Positions 1 to 11,776 are shown, counted from the first letter of the stretch. The stretch: 22,010 bases of DNA from Hypsibius dujardini (GCA_001579985.1 LRSR01010423.1:1-22010), one strand, 5' to 3'. Made by a program: numbers and translations. Notes: generated by a model not told the origin, from the sequence alone.

Positions 1-200
1 GCTCAAACTCAGACCACCCCGATGGCTCAAACTCAGACCACCCAGAGTGGCTCAAACTCAGATCACCCCGATGGCTCAAACTCAGATCACCCCGATGGCT
101 CAAACTCAGACCACCCAGAGTGGCTCAAACTCTACCACCCCGATGGCTCAAATTCAGACCACCCAGAGTGGCTCAAACTCAGACCACCCAAATATGTGGC
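1..200. repeat. 24/25-bp minisatellite, about 8 copies
   Basis: Units start GCTCAAACTCAGACCACCC and end either CGATG (24 bp) or AGAGTG (25 bp); the two variants are interspersed. The array continues to the left edge and probably lies in the TTC17 intron after the exon at 233-369. Open frames across it (NSDHPDGS-type repeats) come from the repeat and are not taken as a gene. Confidence 0.85.
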
Positions 201-232
201 CATGTGTGTGATTATTTATGACGAAGTAATAC

Positions 233-2695
233 CTTGTCGGCGGCCGTAAGCGTGAAGCAGCACCTGGACAGAGTTCGTCCTGACAGCATGCAGCACGGAC
301 CATATCGCATCGACTTTTCGCGTCAGCGTGCCAATGTTGTCGAACTGACGGATGATTTCCCGTAAGTCTCTAAAGTACAGCAACGAGTTGAGTTGCAAGG
401 ACGCCGGAAACAAGCGTCAAACCAGTTGGGAGCTCACTGATGCTGCTCCGACAGAGCACGATGGACCCTGGCGTGGCAACGAACCGCGTAGCGGTACTCG
501 TCCAGCTTCTTATCGTCTTTGGCAAATTTAGCCGCATCCGAGAATGCTCCGACCGCGGCGTCGAATTCCGAGGTCGACTGCAGCGAGAGAATGTACGAGT
601 GTTAATTGAAGCAACAGGTCACGGATTGTCAAGTACTCACCGCCAATATGAAACCCATCAGAGTAAAAGCTCCCGCTGAGCCGCCGCTAATGTCAATCGC
701 TGCCCTGAAAGCAGAATCATCGTCCAAATTAACCCGTAACCGGTAACCCGTGACCGGTAACCCGTAACCGGTAACCCGTAACCGTAACCGGTAACCGTAG
801 CCGTAATCCGTAACCGGTAACCGTAATCCGTAACCGGTAACCGTAATCCGTAACCGGTAACCGTAACCGTAACCGTAACCCGTTATCGTAACCAGTAACA
901 GCAACCGGTAACCCGTAACTGGTAACCCGTAACCGTAACCGTAATCCGTAACCGGTAACCGTAACCCGTAACTGTAACCGGGAAATGGTTACGCACCTGA
1001 GAATCATGAGAGCGTCGTGAGGATAATCAGCGCGGTAGAGGATTGAGGCAATGGATGCCATCGCGATATCCTTGTGCTTTTGAGGGGAGAAGTGCAAGGC
1101 CCTCCGTGAGCACTCCAATCCGGCGTGGGCGTTGCCCAGGAGCCGGTGGTAGAATGTCGCCATGTTCAGAAGGACCCAAGATGTCGTATTCTGTCGGGGA
1201 TGGCACCAAAGAAAGCTGTTAAGAGCTTTGTCACAATCGCGTTTCAATGTGGGGGGGGGGGTGATTACTGTTTTTAAAGCTTCCGCCACTGCACCACCGT
1301 AATCGTTTATGGACAATCCTGCCAACACTTCCGGGTCCATGTCCGGCTCCGCGGAAGAGGATATTTTCCGTCTATTCCGAAAACCCTTTTAAATGAGACG
1401 GATAAATGAATCTTTAGTCTGACTGAAAATGTAACGCACTTACTCCCACGCCTTACCTCGGAATGGAGTATGAAGTTAACACTGTCGTCAGCAACGTGCT
1501 GCTCGCATTCCGGAAATGACAGTTGCCCCTTAGTTGACTTTCCACGGGCGACTCGGATGAAATCCCGAGTTCTGAAGCCAAAGCAGACACCAAATGTAAG
1601 AGGTACCGTACCTGCCGTCCAAACATGTTTACGTCAATCAACCCATCCATCAATCAATCAATCAATCAATCAATTACCAAGTTGCTCATCAGTCATGCTT
1701 ATCATCAATCAATCAATCAATCGATTACCACATCGCTCATCAGTGATGCTTACCATCAATCAATCAATCAATCAATCGATCACCACATCGTTCATCAGTC
1801 ATGCTTACCATCAATCGATCAATCGATCACCACATCGCTCATCAGTCATGCTTATCAATCAATCAATCAATCAATCACCAAGTTGCTTATCAGTGATGCT
1901 TACCGAAATCCTTTCGCCTCGAGAGAAAGCACGACACTGGCAAACAAGTTGAGCTTCTTATAGAGCTCTCCCGCTCGAAAGCAATCTCGATCGGTCTTCA
2001 AAATGGACTTTTCGATATCCACATCGTCGTCTTTAGTCATTAAAGCATCCAGTTTGGTACGCAGCTCATCCAAGCCTTTCAAAAAAATGTCAATCAAATA
2101 AACATTTTGTGAGAACCCATGCGCCAAATGCCACTCACTTTTTTCCTTCTTCCTAATATCAGTGACACGCGCTTCCTGATCCAGCAGCTCAAAGATGTCT
2201 CCATATTTCCGCAAATTATACGCCGACTCAATCTGCAAATCCAAAATCAAACCGACTCTAAGATTGCCGACTTCGATTGATTGATGAGTTGATTCCACGG
2301 AGCAAAACATTTCCCATCAATACATTGCTTGATTGATTGAGCGACAATAGAGTGCTTGATTGAGTGAGCTTGATGGATTGATTGATTGATTGATTGATTG
2401 AGCTTGATGGATTGATTGATTGGGCTTGATGGATTGATTGATTGACTGAGCTTGATTGATTGATTGAATTTTGTGGTGAGAAAATCGCAACAGCTGGTGG
2501 CTCGTTTTTCCCCTCAAGTGAGAGAGAAATTAAGCAGCACACAGGAAAACCAGATCGTCTTCCTACCTTAGTATGAATTCGTTCGTCGGCGGAGCTGACA
2601 AACAATTCCGTTGCTGAGTGGACGCTTGACCAGTCTGCCGGTCGAATCAACAGAAATGCCAATATAAAACCCCTGGTGGCCCTAGTCTTCCCCAT
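233..2695 (-). CDS. TTC17: TTC17 (tetratricopeptide repeat protein 17), N-terminal part, 8 exons
   Basis: Exons in transcript order: 2695-2567, 2232-2139, 2075-1904, 1571-1457, 1385-997, 704-641, 577-438, 369-233. All introns are GT..AG and all phases agree, giving 413 codons plus one base before the left edge. The start ATG (2695) opens a signal-like hydrophobic segment (residues 10-18). Exon 5 carries the best family signature, NTTSWVLLNMATFYHRL, followed by RRALHFSPQKHKDIAMASIA, which matches my recollection of the first TPR region of vertebrate TTC17. Earlier exons also align: ELLDQEARV, then DRDCFRAGEL, then FPECEQH. The family is about 1,140 residues in human and is linked to actin polymerisation and ciliogenesis; that role is family knowledge. 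The last donor (233/232, GTATTA) is weak, so the end of the final exon is less certain. A run of 11 C on the coding strand (1251-1261) encodes part of T-P-P-P. Confidence 0.87.
730..990. repeat. CCGTAA / CCGGTAA short-unit array in TTC17 intron
   Basis: The stretch is a mosaic of CCGTAA and CCGGTAAC units with ATCCGTAA variants, filling almost the whole 705-996 intron. It resembles a degenerate telomere-like repeat only in unit size; it is not TTAGGG. Confidence 0.85.
1635..1903. repeat. AATC-containing minisatellite that includes the 5' splice site of a TTC17 intron
   Basis: Five copies of CAGTSATGCTTA begin at 1690, 1741, 1796, 1843 and 1891 (spacing 51, 55, 47, 48), separated by (AATC)n and CACCACATCGCTCAT-like sequence. 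On the gene strand the copy nearest the exon is the functional donor GTAAGC (gcttac, 1898-1903) just after TTC17 exon 3. Two further copies keep an intact GTAAGC (1748-1753 and 1803-1808); the other two read ATAAGC. Confidence 0.85.
2328..2470. repeat. GATT tetranucleotide tract in first TTC17 intron
   Basis: Tracts of (TGAT)n alternate with GAGCTTGATGGAT-type connectors. It is in the same AATC/GATT class as the other tracts, but here the GATT strand is on plus. Confidence 0.85.
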
Positions 2696-2863
2696 CGCAT
2701 TAAGACCACATTCGGGGAGCGGGATTTTTCAGAGATCACGCATTGAAAAAGTAACAGGAGCCATCGGCAATAAATATAGCGATCTAGTGGATTTAAGACA
2801 ACAGCAATAACAAAAAGAAATGACAAGCTTGTTTTGTTGCTTGTATCTCAACATGAGCGCGAT

Positions 2864-2906
2864 TGTGTGTGTGTGTGTGTGTGTGTTGTGTGTGTGTGTT
2901 TGTGTC
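2864..2906. repeat. GT dinucleotide microsatellite
   Basis: About 20 GT units with two small interruptions, about 170 bp upstream of the TTC17 start. Confidence 0.9.
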
Positions 2907-2993
2907 ATTGCATTGTCTTTTCAATAATCGACTGAAGTGATCAATCAATTCGATTCGATTCAATGCCCGTTGCGTGCTTCATTACCGTTACTC

Positions 2994-3225
2994 GTACACA
3001 CGTGGCCATATTATAGCGCTAACCGAATCAACTTAGTTCGGTTAGTGCATGGCTGTACACACAAGCCGAGTTGAATGACTTGACTCGGTTAGCGCTATAA
3101 TGTGGCCACGTGGCCATATTATAGCGCTAACCGAATCAACTTAGTTCGGTTAGTGCATGGCTGTACACACAAGCCGAGTTGAATGGCTTGACTCGGTTAG
3201 CGCTATAATGTGGCCACGTGTGTAC
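2994..3225. mobile_element. Tandem pair of 108-bp MITE-like hairpin elements with CACGTG ends
   Basis: The stretch opens with GTACACACGTGGCCATATTA and closes with its near-perfect inverted complement, ending CCACGTGTGTAC. Inside are two head-to-tail copies (from 3001 and 3109) that I can distinguish by one substitution, GAATGACTTG versus GAATGGCTTG. Each copy has inverted arms containing TAGCGCTAACCGA / TCGGTTAGCGCTA. CACGTG occurs at both ends and at the junction (2999, 3107, 3215). There is no coding capacity. It belongs to the same family as 4319-4691 and 18582-19086 by the TAACCGA..TCGGTTA arms. Confidence 0.8.
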
Positions 3226-3479
3226 TTCCATTTCGCACAGGTTCTCGGTGATTGAATTTATTCCGGACCTTTCTCAGCACCAATCGGCTGCGGGTTACAA
3301 GTTAGAAGTTACTACTCCTGATACCACATTAACTCACACAACAATTATTTTGTGTTTGAGATGGCTCCCTTAATGTTGGACCATATTGAGATGCAGCTTC
3401 GACTTTGTAAGTTTGGATAAAGCGATTAGTCTCGCAGACGAAATAATACAGCTTGCAAAATGGTATGGCATTGATTGAT

Positions 3480-3955
3480 TGTTTGCTCAGTCAAGTGCAA
3501 TGACTCAGTTTGATCAATCAATCAACCATTCGACTACCAGTCTGACTTCAACCAATCAACCAATCAATCAACCGTTTACTCCCCAACCCAGTAACATTAC
3601 GCGTGTCTTGTGGCACCTTATCAATCAACCATTCGACTACCAGTCTGACTTCAACCAATCAACCAATCAATCGACCCTTTAGTCGCTAAGCCAGTAACAT
3701 TACGCGTGTCTTGTGGCACTTTATCAATCAACCATTCCACTACCAGTTTGACTTCAGCCAATCAACCAATCAATCAGGCCTTTAGTCGCTAAGCCAGTAA
3801 CATTACGCGTGTCTTGTGGCACTTTATCAATCAACCTTCGATTATCAGTCTGACTTCAACCAACCAATCAACCAATCAATCAACCGTTTACTCCCCAACA
3901 CAGTAACATTACGCGTGTCTTGTGGCACCTTATCAATCAACCTTCGATTAAAGGC
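3480..3955. repeat. 103-107 bp tandem repeat, about 4 copies
   Basis: GTAACATTACGCGTGTCTTG recurs at 3591, 3694, 3796 and 3903. The rest of each unit is AATC-rich (ATCAATCAACC, then a TACCAGTCTGACTTCAACC block). It lies between the TTC17 upstream region and the MIX23 stop. Confidence 0.85.
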
Positions 3956-4060
3956 ACTACAGCTCACGACTTTACAGGCGAAAGGTCAGTCAGGCTGCTA
4001 AAAATAAAATAAACACCGGCAGATTATGAGCAAACACACATGACGCGCTTCAAATCCGAA

Positions 4061-6013
4061 CTAATAGCGCGACTCCGAAGCTTTTAGGAAAAATTTACAA
4101 CGGTCGTGTAGGATCTGCAAGAAAAAAGGAAAAATAAATGTGCAGTTTGACACCCGAGCAAAGGATCGTTTAGACCGCCAAACACATGGTCAAACTTCGG
4201 TTCGGAGCATACCTTTGTCGCACGGTCTTGCAGGACCTCTTCCACGTTCAACTCCGACTGCATCATTCGCAACTGCAGGGAAGAACCCACAAATCGATGA
4301 AGAAGCTCCCCGGTGTCTTACACACGTGGCAAAAACCTTGCGCTAACCGAGTCAAGCCATTACACTCGTTGGTCGCATGGCTGCTGTACACAGCCTCGAG
4401 TTAAAGTGCTTGATTCGAGTCAAGCCATTACACTCGTTCGTCGCATGGCTGTTATACACAGCTTCGAGTTAAAGTGCTTGATTCGAGTCAAGCCATTACA
4501 CTCGTTCGTCGCTTGGCTGTTGTACGCAGTCTCGAGTTAAAGTGCTTGATTCGAGTCAAGCCATTACACTCGTTCGTCGCATGGCTGTTCTACAGTCTCG
4601 AGTTAGTGCTTGATTCGAGTCAAGCCATTACACTCGTTCAACGAGTTACAGTGCTTGATTCGGTCAGCGCAAGGTTTTTGCCACGTGTGTATGCAATACC
4701 GCTGCCTGCAACTTACACTATTCTGCTCTCTGCGAAGGTTCTTGGCCACTTCGCCGTTCTCCGGGTAGGCCCTGAGGTCTTGAACCCGCTTAGCGGCGAA
4801 ATCCACGCAGTGTCGAATAGTCTGCTGCCGCTGCTTTTGTGACTCAGTCAACTAAACGATGGCGGAAAGAGATGATATACGTGTCAAAAATCCACAAAAG
4901 TCCCAATACGCTTAATTCATAACATAAAATCTATGAAATTTACATCCAAGGCGTCGATTGAACAAGCAAGGACAAGCCGCAGCCGCTCCATCTTCCAGTC
5001 GTGAGAGTGACCGGAAGAGACAACAGTCGCCGGGGCTTTGTGTTATGACCGGGGCTTGATTGATTGATTGATCAGCAACGTTTCCGAAGTTTCATTTTTT
5101 GTGATTGAAATCTCTGTAGAACGGTCGATTCCAAATTTTTTGACACCGTTTCACTCCAAATTTGATTTGGAATCAATTGAAATCAGCAGCATCTTATTTG
5201 GATGCCAGGGGGCGGAGCTATGGGTCATTTCTGCAATGTCACTCGGAAGCCTAGATTGAAACAAGCCCATAGCTCTGGCCCCTGGCATCCACATAAGATG
5301 CTGCTGATTTCAATCGATTCCAAAATGGAATTTGGAGTGAAATGGTGCCAAAATTCTTGGAATCAAATGTTTTACAGTGATTGGATAAAAAAATTAAACT
5401 TCGGAAACGTTGCTGATCAATCAATCAATCAAGCCCCGGACCGTATAGTCAGCTAATTCCGACTATTATTGACTAAAATTAGGCTAAAATGTTTTATTGG
5501 TTAAAGAAATTAAGCTAAAAATCCGTAATGGGTAATTTCTAGTTGACCGAAAAAACGAATTGTTGACTACGATCTTAGAGCAGAGCAGGACAACTAAACT
5601 CAAGAACCACCAATCAATCAATCAATCCATCAATCAATCAATCAATCAATCAATCAACCAATCAACCGATCCGTCTATCAACGTACCTCGTTGGACAACT
5701 TCTTGCACTGCTCCGTGCCCAGCGGATCAGTAGGTGAAGCGAACGACTCCGTGGGGATAACCGCATTAAGGGCGTAAATGATCCGGTCGTCGATTTTCCT
5801 CATATTCATCAGTACCTCCTGAAGGAAACACCCCGGAAACGTGATTGCCCATAAAGCCGACAAAAAGCCCTTCGCTTTAAAAAATGTCCCACAAAATGTT
5901 CCGAAACAAAACCACAACTTAAAGAACGAAATTCTTTAACCCACCTGAAAGTCCCCGAAATTTTGGCAGATCAAATCCGTAGACTGTTGTGCATCAGCAT
6001 TATCAGAGCCCAT
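4061..6013 (-). CDS. MIX23: MIX23 (CCDC58) homologue, mitochondrial import factor, 5 exons, complete
   Basis: Exons: 6013-5945, 5818-5687, 4851-4717, 4272-4213, 4114-4061 (stop TAG). The lengths 69+132+135+60+54 give 149 residues, against 144 in human. All introns are GT..AG and phase 0. Diagnostic blocks are MRKIDDRIIYALN with the following IPTESFASP, NLRREQN, and MMQSELNVEEVLQDR; these match the family strongly. Four cysteines at family positions are kept (CQNF, QCKK, RHC, DRC). MIX23 proteins are small mitochondrial proteins of the intermembrane space implicated in protein import (family knowledge). The start ATG directly precedes GSDNADAQQ and no earlier in-frame Met is needed to match family length. 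Introns 2 and 3 are expanded by fold-back elements. Confidence 0.92.
4319..4691. mobile_element. CACGTG-ended hairpin element with internal 68-bp tandem expansion, in MIX23 intron 3
   Basis: Terminal inverted repeats run from TACACACGTGGCAAAAACCT to GGTTTTTGCCACGTGTGTA. Within it, GAGTCAAGCCATTACACTCG recurs at 4349, 4417, 4485 and 4553, then at 4617: three 68-bp steps and one of 64. It has the same arms (CGCTAACCGA / TCGGTCAGCG) as the 18582-19086 array. Confidence 0.8.
5049..5439. mobile_element. 391-bp fold-back element in MIX23 intron 2
   Basis: The element is an imperfect palindrome with arms of about 175 bp. It begins CCGGGGCTTGATTGATTGAT and ends with the inverted counterpart ..AATCAAGCCCCGG. 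Both arms then carry CAGCAACGTTTCCGAAGTTT, and near the centre GAAATCAGCAGCATCTTAT. (TGAT)n lies inside both arms near the ends. It has no open frame of note. Confidence 0.85.
5610..5668. repeat. AATC tetranucleotide tract in MIX23 intron 2
   Basis: About 14 CAAT/AATC units with two interruptions, ending about 20 bp from the exon 2 donor. Confidence 0.9.
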
Positions 6014-6037
6014 TTTTGAAGCAAGTGCGAAACAGTT

Positions 6038-6124
6038 GATCAATCAATCAATCAAGCGATCGACCAATCAATCAAGCGATCGACCAATCAATCAAGCGAT
6101 CGACCAATCAATCAAGCGATCGAT
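6038..6124. repeat. 20-bp tandem repeat just upstream of the MIX23 start codon
   Basis: The unit is CGACCAATCAATCAAGCGAT, about 4 copies, followed by CGATCAGCTG. It begins about 25 bp upstream of the MIX23 ATG, so it lies in the 5' UTR or core promoter. Its core AATCAATCAAGCGATCGA recurs in reverse complement in the 47-bp satellite before NAT9. Confidence 0.85.
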
Positions 6125-6398
6125 CAGCTGTGCGTCCCAAAAGGCGTAAGTTAATTCAGAGTTACTCCTCCTCCTCCTCCGACCGGAGTCCCACGTTCCA
6201 CTAGAATGTACAAAGGCTTGCAATTGCAAAAATAAGAGCCGCGTATGAAAAATCAAGGCATATTCGACAAATTCAAACACGCGGCTGATTAAATGGCAAA
6301 AAAATGTACCAAGTGGGAATGATCAGGAGTTGCACTAAGGGAAGACTAACACAGCAACTGCGCTCTCCAATTGCTCGTACATGATTACTGTACACTAC

Positions 6399-6707
6399 GA
6401 GGGAGGAATCTTGGAGTGGGCCACTTGACTTCCCCGTACCCTGGAATGGGCCACCCTGGAATCCCAACTTCTGGACAGGTTTTAGCCATCACCAAAATCT
6501 TAAACGACAGAGAATAATTGATAACCGGTGAAACGCGTATCAGATATGAAAAAAAGTTGTGGGAATATGTTTAAAAAATGAAATGATTGGACAGTTGGAA
6601 AAAGCTCCCTATAGAGGTCGCTGACTACGCAGTGACTGATCAGTTCTCCATTACTTTGCGATAAAGCGCCCCCTGTCACCCTATGGCCCATTCCAGAGCC
6701 TTCCCTC
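6399..6707. mobile_element. MITE-like element with TGGAATGGGCCA inverted repeats, copy 1
   Basis: It is bounded by GAGGGAGGAATC on the left and CCTTCCCTC on the right, with inner inverted repeats TGGAATGGGCCA (6442-6453) and TGGCCCATTCCA (6684-6695). The interior holds GAATAATTGATAACCGGTGA and TATAGAGGTCGCTGACTA. A second copy at 11172-11482 has the interior in the opposite direction. Confidence 0.75.
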
Positions 6708-6722
6708 ATGCTGGTATATTTT

Positions 6723-6744
6723 TTTATTTTATTTACATTTTATT
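6723..6744 (-). promoter_or_regulatory. Candidate poly(A) signals for the ZDHHC gene
   Basis: TTTATT occurs at 6723, 6728 and 6739 on plus, i.e. three AATAAA on minus, about 340-360 nt downstream of the ZDHHC stop codon. This is inferred from motif and position only. Confidence 0.5.
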
Positions 6745-7085
6745 GAACAGCTCCGCTTGATTGAATTGATTGAATTAAATACAGGATCGCTTGGTCAATT
6801 CAATACTTTCAAACCAAGGCAAAGAATCCTCGCTTGTCTCTTAAGATACAATACTATTAATCACTGTACAGACTCTAAGTCGGCTCATCGGCAATTACAA
6901 GCGCGTGTGAGTACAAAAAAGGAATCAGAATGAGATCATCAAAGAACCAAAAAAAGCACACGCACATCAGTAAATATATTTTGTCAGCTGCAGCAGCAAT
7001 CAAACTTGAAAAATCTCCCCGTAGCAAGCAGCCATAAACCAATCAAGCACATTCATATCGACTAAGACATAACACAGAGTTTGCT

Positions 7086-10021
<2,936 letters not shown>

Positions 10022-10259
10022 CGGGAAAGAGCAACGGGGAAGAGCAACGAAGAATCCGTTGATGGCGACGCAGCGCTGGGGAAGAATTCCCCGCCGCAGA
10101 GAATTCTCCTTTTTAGCAGGAATTACTCCAAAAGCATCATCCTTTTCCAATCTTCAAACTGGGACACCTTTCCCTTTCCGAAATAAACAGAGGACGTCTG
10201 CAAAGAAGATCAGAGCACAGAAATGAGAAGGTGTGCGATGAATTCAGCTAACATTTTCC

Positions 10260-10372
10260 CCCAATCAATCAATCAATCAGTCTTTCAATCAATCAACTAA
10301 TCAATCAATCAACTGATCAATCCATCAACTAATCAATCCATCAACTAATCAATCAATCAATTGATTAGTCAA
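10260..10372. repeat. AATC tract
   Basis: CAATCAATCAAT units alternate with CAACTAATCAATC; it lies about 240 bp upstream of the chosen ZDHHC start codon. Confidence 0.85.
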
Positions 10373-10439
10373 TGAATCTCCCCAAGACAGTGCAGCAAAT
10401 AACACACACACACCACTGGCTCACAGCAAGTGTTTTTGA

Positions 10440-11090
10440 AATGTCCCACAAGAAAACTGAGCCCATAGAGAGGTCGTGGAACGATCAAGGTGTGGAAATC
10501 AAGGGGGACAGTTGTGGTTGAGGAAACGGTGTCTTCCCTTCATCCCGCACCAGGGACAATCCTCCCTTCAAATCACCACCAAACTTATTTCCCCGCACAC
10601 GGGCGGAATTCCGAGCATCCAGATAAACACGGTGGAGGAGCATGTGAAATCCTTAGCATCGGTGCAAATTTACCAACGGCGTTGAAGGGATTTTTCTTGC
10701 TGAAACAACTGCTGCACGTCCTCCCACATCATCCGATCCCATAGACACAACTCCCTTCCCACTCCCACCCGAATGTTGAGATTCGATATTCCAATTTCAA
10801 TATGAAGTTCAAATTTTCTGGGAATGCTGGCAGAAAGATGAAAAAATGCAGTAGTGAGGTGTCTTTCTGCTGGCCACAGTGGCTGCTGCTCTTGCGATTC
10901 GCTCCTGTGTCTGTGTCTGTGTCTGTGTTTGTTCATCCAGCTGATTCCATTGATTCCGGTTATAGTACAGCTCCTCTTCTTCGGGTGGACGCTCTTCAAT
11001 CCCAATCACATCAACGCACAATTCCTGACTGATGCCACGGATTAGTTTTCACAGCTTCACCAAAATTACGATGGGATTCGAAAACGGTAA
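10440..11090. other. Unassigned region with possible exons on either strand
   Basis: On minus, a good acceptor (TTTTTCATCTTTCTGCCAG) near 10830 opens a frame reading IPRKFELHIEIGISNLNIRV and ending at a stop near 10668 after LFQQEKSLQRRW. A second minus frame at about 10830-11020 starts ELCVDVIGIEERPPEEEELY. On plus, 11057-11087 is bounded by TTAGTTTTCACAG and GTAAGA, as a 31-nt exon would be, and the preceding plus frame is hydrophobic (FIQLIPLIPVIVQLLFFG). A CTGTGT tract sits at about 10908-10930. I do not recognise any of these and the strands conflict. Confidence 0.3.
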
Positions 11091-11171
11091 GAAACACAGC
11101 TGGCAGCAGTGGGATGGAAGAGATTAATGAAAATCAGGAGAGACAGGTGTGCAGGCTGCAAATGTGAGTGT

Positions 11172-11482
11172 GAGGGAAGAGTCCTGAATCGGACCACTTG
11201 ACTTTCCCGTACCCTGGAATGGGCCACCGGGTGGCAGGGGACGCTCTGTCGCCAATTAATCCAAAACAAATGACTCACTGCATAGGCAGCGACCTCTATA
11301 GTGAGCTTTTTCTAATCGTCTAATTATTTCGTGTTTTAAACAAGTTCCTACAACTTTTTTTCATATTTGATACACGTTTCACCGGGTCATTAATTATTCT
11401 CTATCATTAAGGATTTTGGTGATGACCAAAACCTGTGTGGAAGTCCTGACTCCATGGTGGCCCATTCCAGAACCCTGCCCTC
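11172..11482. mobile_element. MITE-like element with TGGAATGGGCCA inverted repeats, copy 2
   Basis: Inner inverted repeats are at 11215-11226 and 11458-11469. The interior is the reverse complement of copy 1 (CAGCGACCTCTATAGTGAGC here, TATAGAGGTCGCTG there). The left flank CCACTTGACTTTCCCGTACC and right flank CATTCCAGAACCCTGCCCTC keep the same orientation as in copy 1. Confidence 0.75.
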
Positions 11483-11548
11483 ATCGTGCATTCGTGTCTC
11501 GTGTCGTGCACACCGCACGGAATGCGTAGTGCGAATACGAGCATACGC

Positions 11549-11735
11549 AAGGCTGTCTGGCAGAACGTACGGGCGTACGCAAGGCTGTCTGGTAGAACGT
11601 ACGGGCGTACTCAAGGCTTCTCTAGCAGAGCGTACGGGCGTACGCAGGGCTGTCTGGCAGAACATACGGGCGTACGCAAGGCTGTCTGGCAGAACGTACG
11701 GGCGTACGCAAGGCTGTCTGGCACAACGACAAATC
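11549..11735. repeat. 32-bp tandem repeat, 6 copies
   Basis: AAGGCTGTCTGGCAGAACGT followed by ACGGGCGTACGC, starting at 11549, 11581, 11613, 11646, 11678 and 11710. CGTACGGGCGTACG within each unit is nearly self-complementary. Confidence 0.9.
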
Positions 11736-11776
11736 GTACGGAGGTACGCTGAATCGACCGATCATCAACTGATTCC

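Larger units (their letters stand above)
2696..4060. other. Intergenic: TTC17 upstream and MIX23 downstream region
   Basis: There is no convincing gene in this stretch. It should hold the TTC17 promoter, since TTC17 starts at 2695 on minus, and the MIX23 3' UTR. It contains a GT microsatellite, a tandem pair of CACGTG-bounded hairpin elements and a 103-107 bp tandem repeat, listed separately. No clear TATA box or poly(A) signal was assigned. The sequence between 3230 and 3470 appears unique and holds nothing recognisable. Confidence 0.7.
6125..7085. other. Spacer between MIX23 and the ZDHHC gene
   Basis: No gene was recognised here. From left to right it holds (CTC)n at about 6166-6180, a MITE-like element (6399-6707), a T-rich block with candidate minus-strand poly(A) signals (6723-6744), and apparently unique sequence to the ZDHHC stop at 7086 that is probably its 3' UTR. 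Confidence 0.6.

Noticed and set aside
729-1340. A single 203-codon minus frame running from the TTC17 exon into the CCGTAA array
   Set aside because: Only the part above 997 matches TTC17; a donor GTGCGT and the next exon at 704-641 restore the family sequence with correct phase.
1470-1963. Asn-Gln-Ser-Ile repetitive open frames on plus, also near 3479-3682 and 14586-14933
   Set aside because: Produced by AATC repeats inside introns of minus-strand genes or in spacer.
4349-4640. tRNA-like B box in ATTCGAGTC of the 68-bp repeats
   Set aside because: One mismatch at an invariant position, no A box and no cloverleaf; more simply part of the hairpin arm.
5068-5456. Open frames across the 391-bp palindrome as a transposase remnant
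   Set aside because: Short, different in each arm, and no DDE or other transposase motif seen.
6038-6124. CRISPR-like repeat arrays (also 11549-11735 and 17151-17560)
   Set aside because: Units are contiguous without unique spacers and the DNA is eukaryotic.
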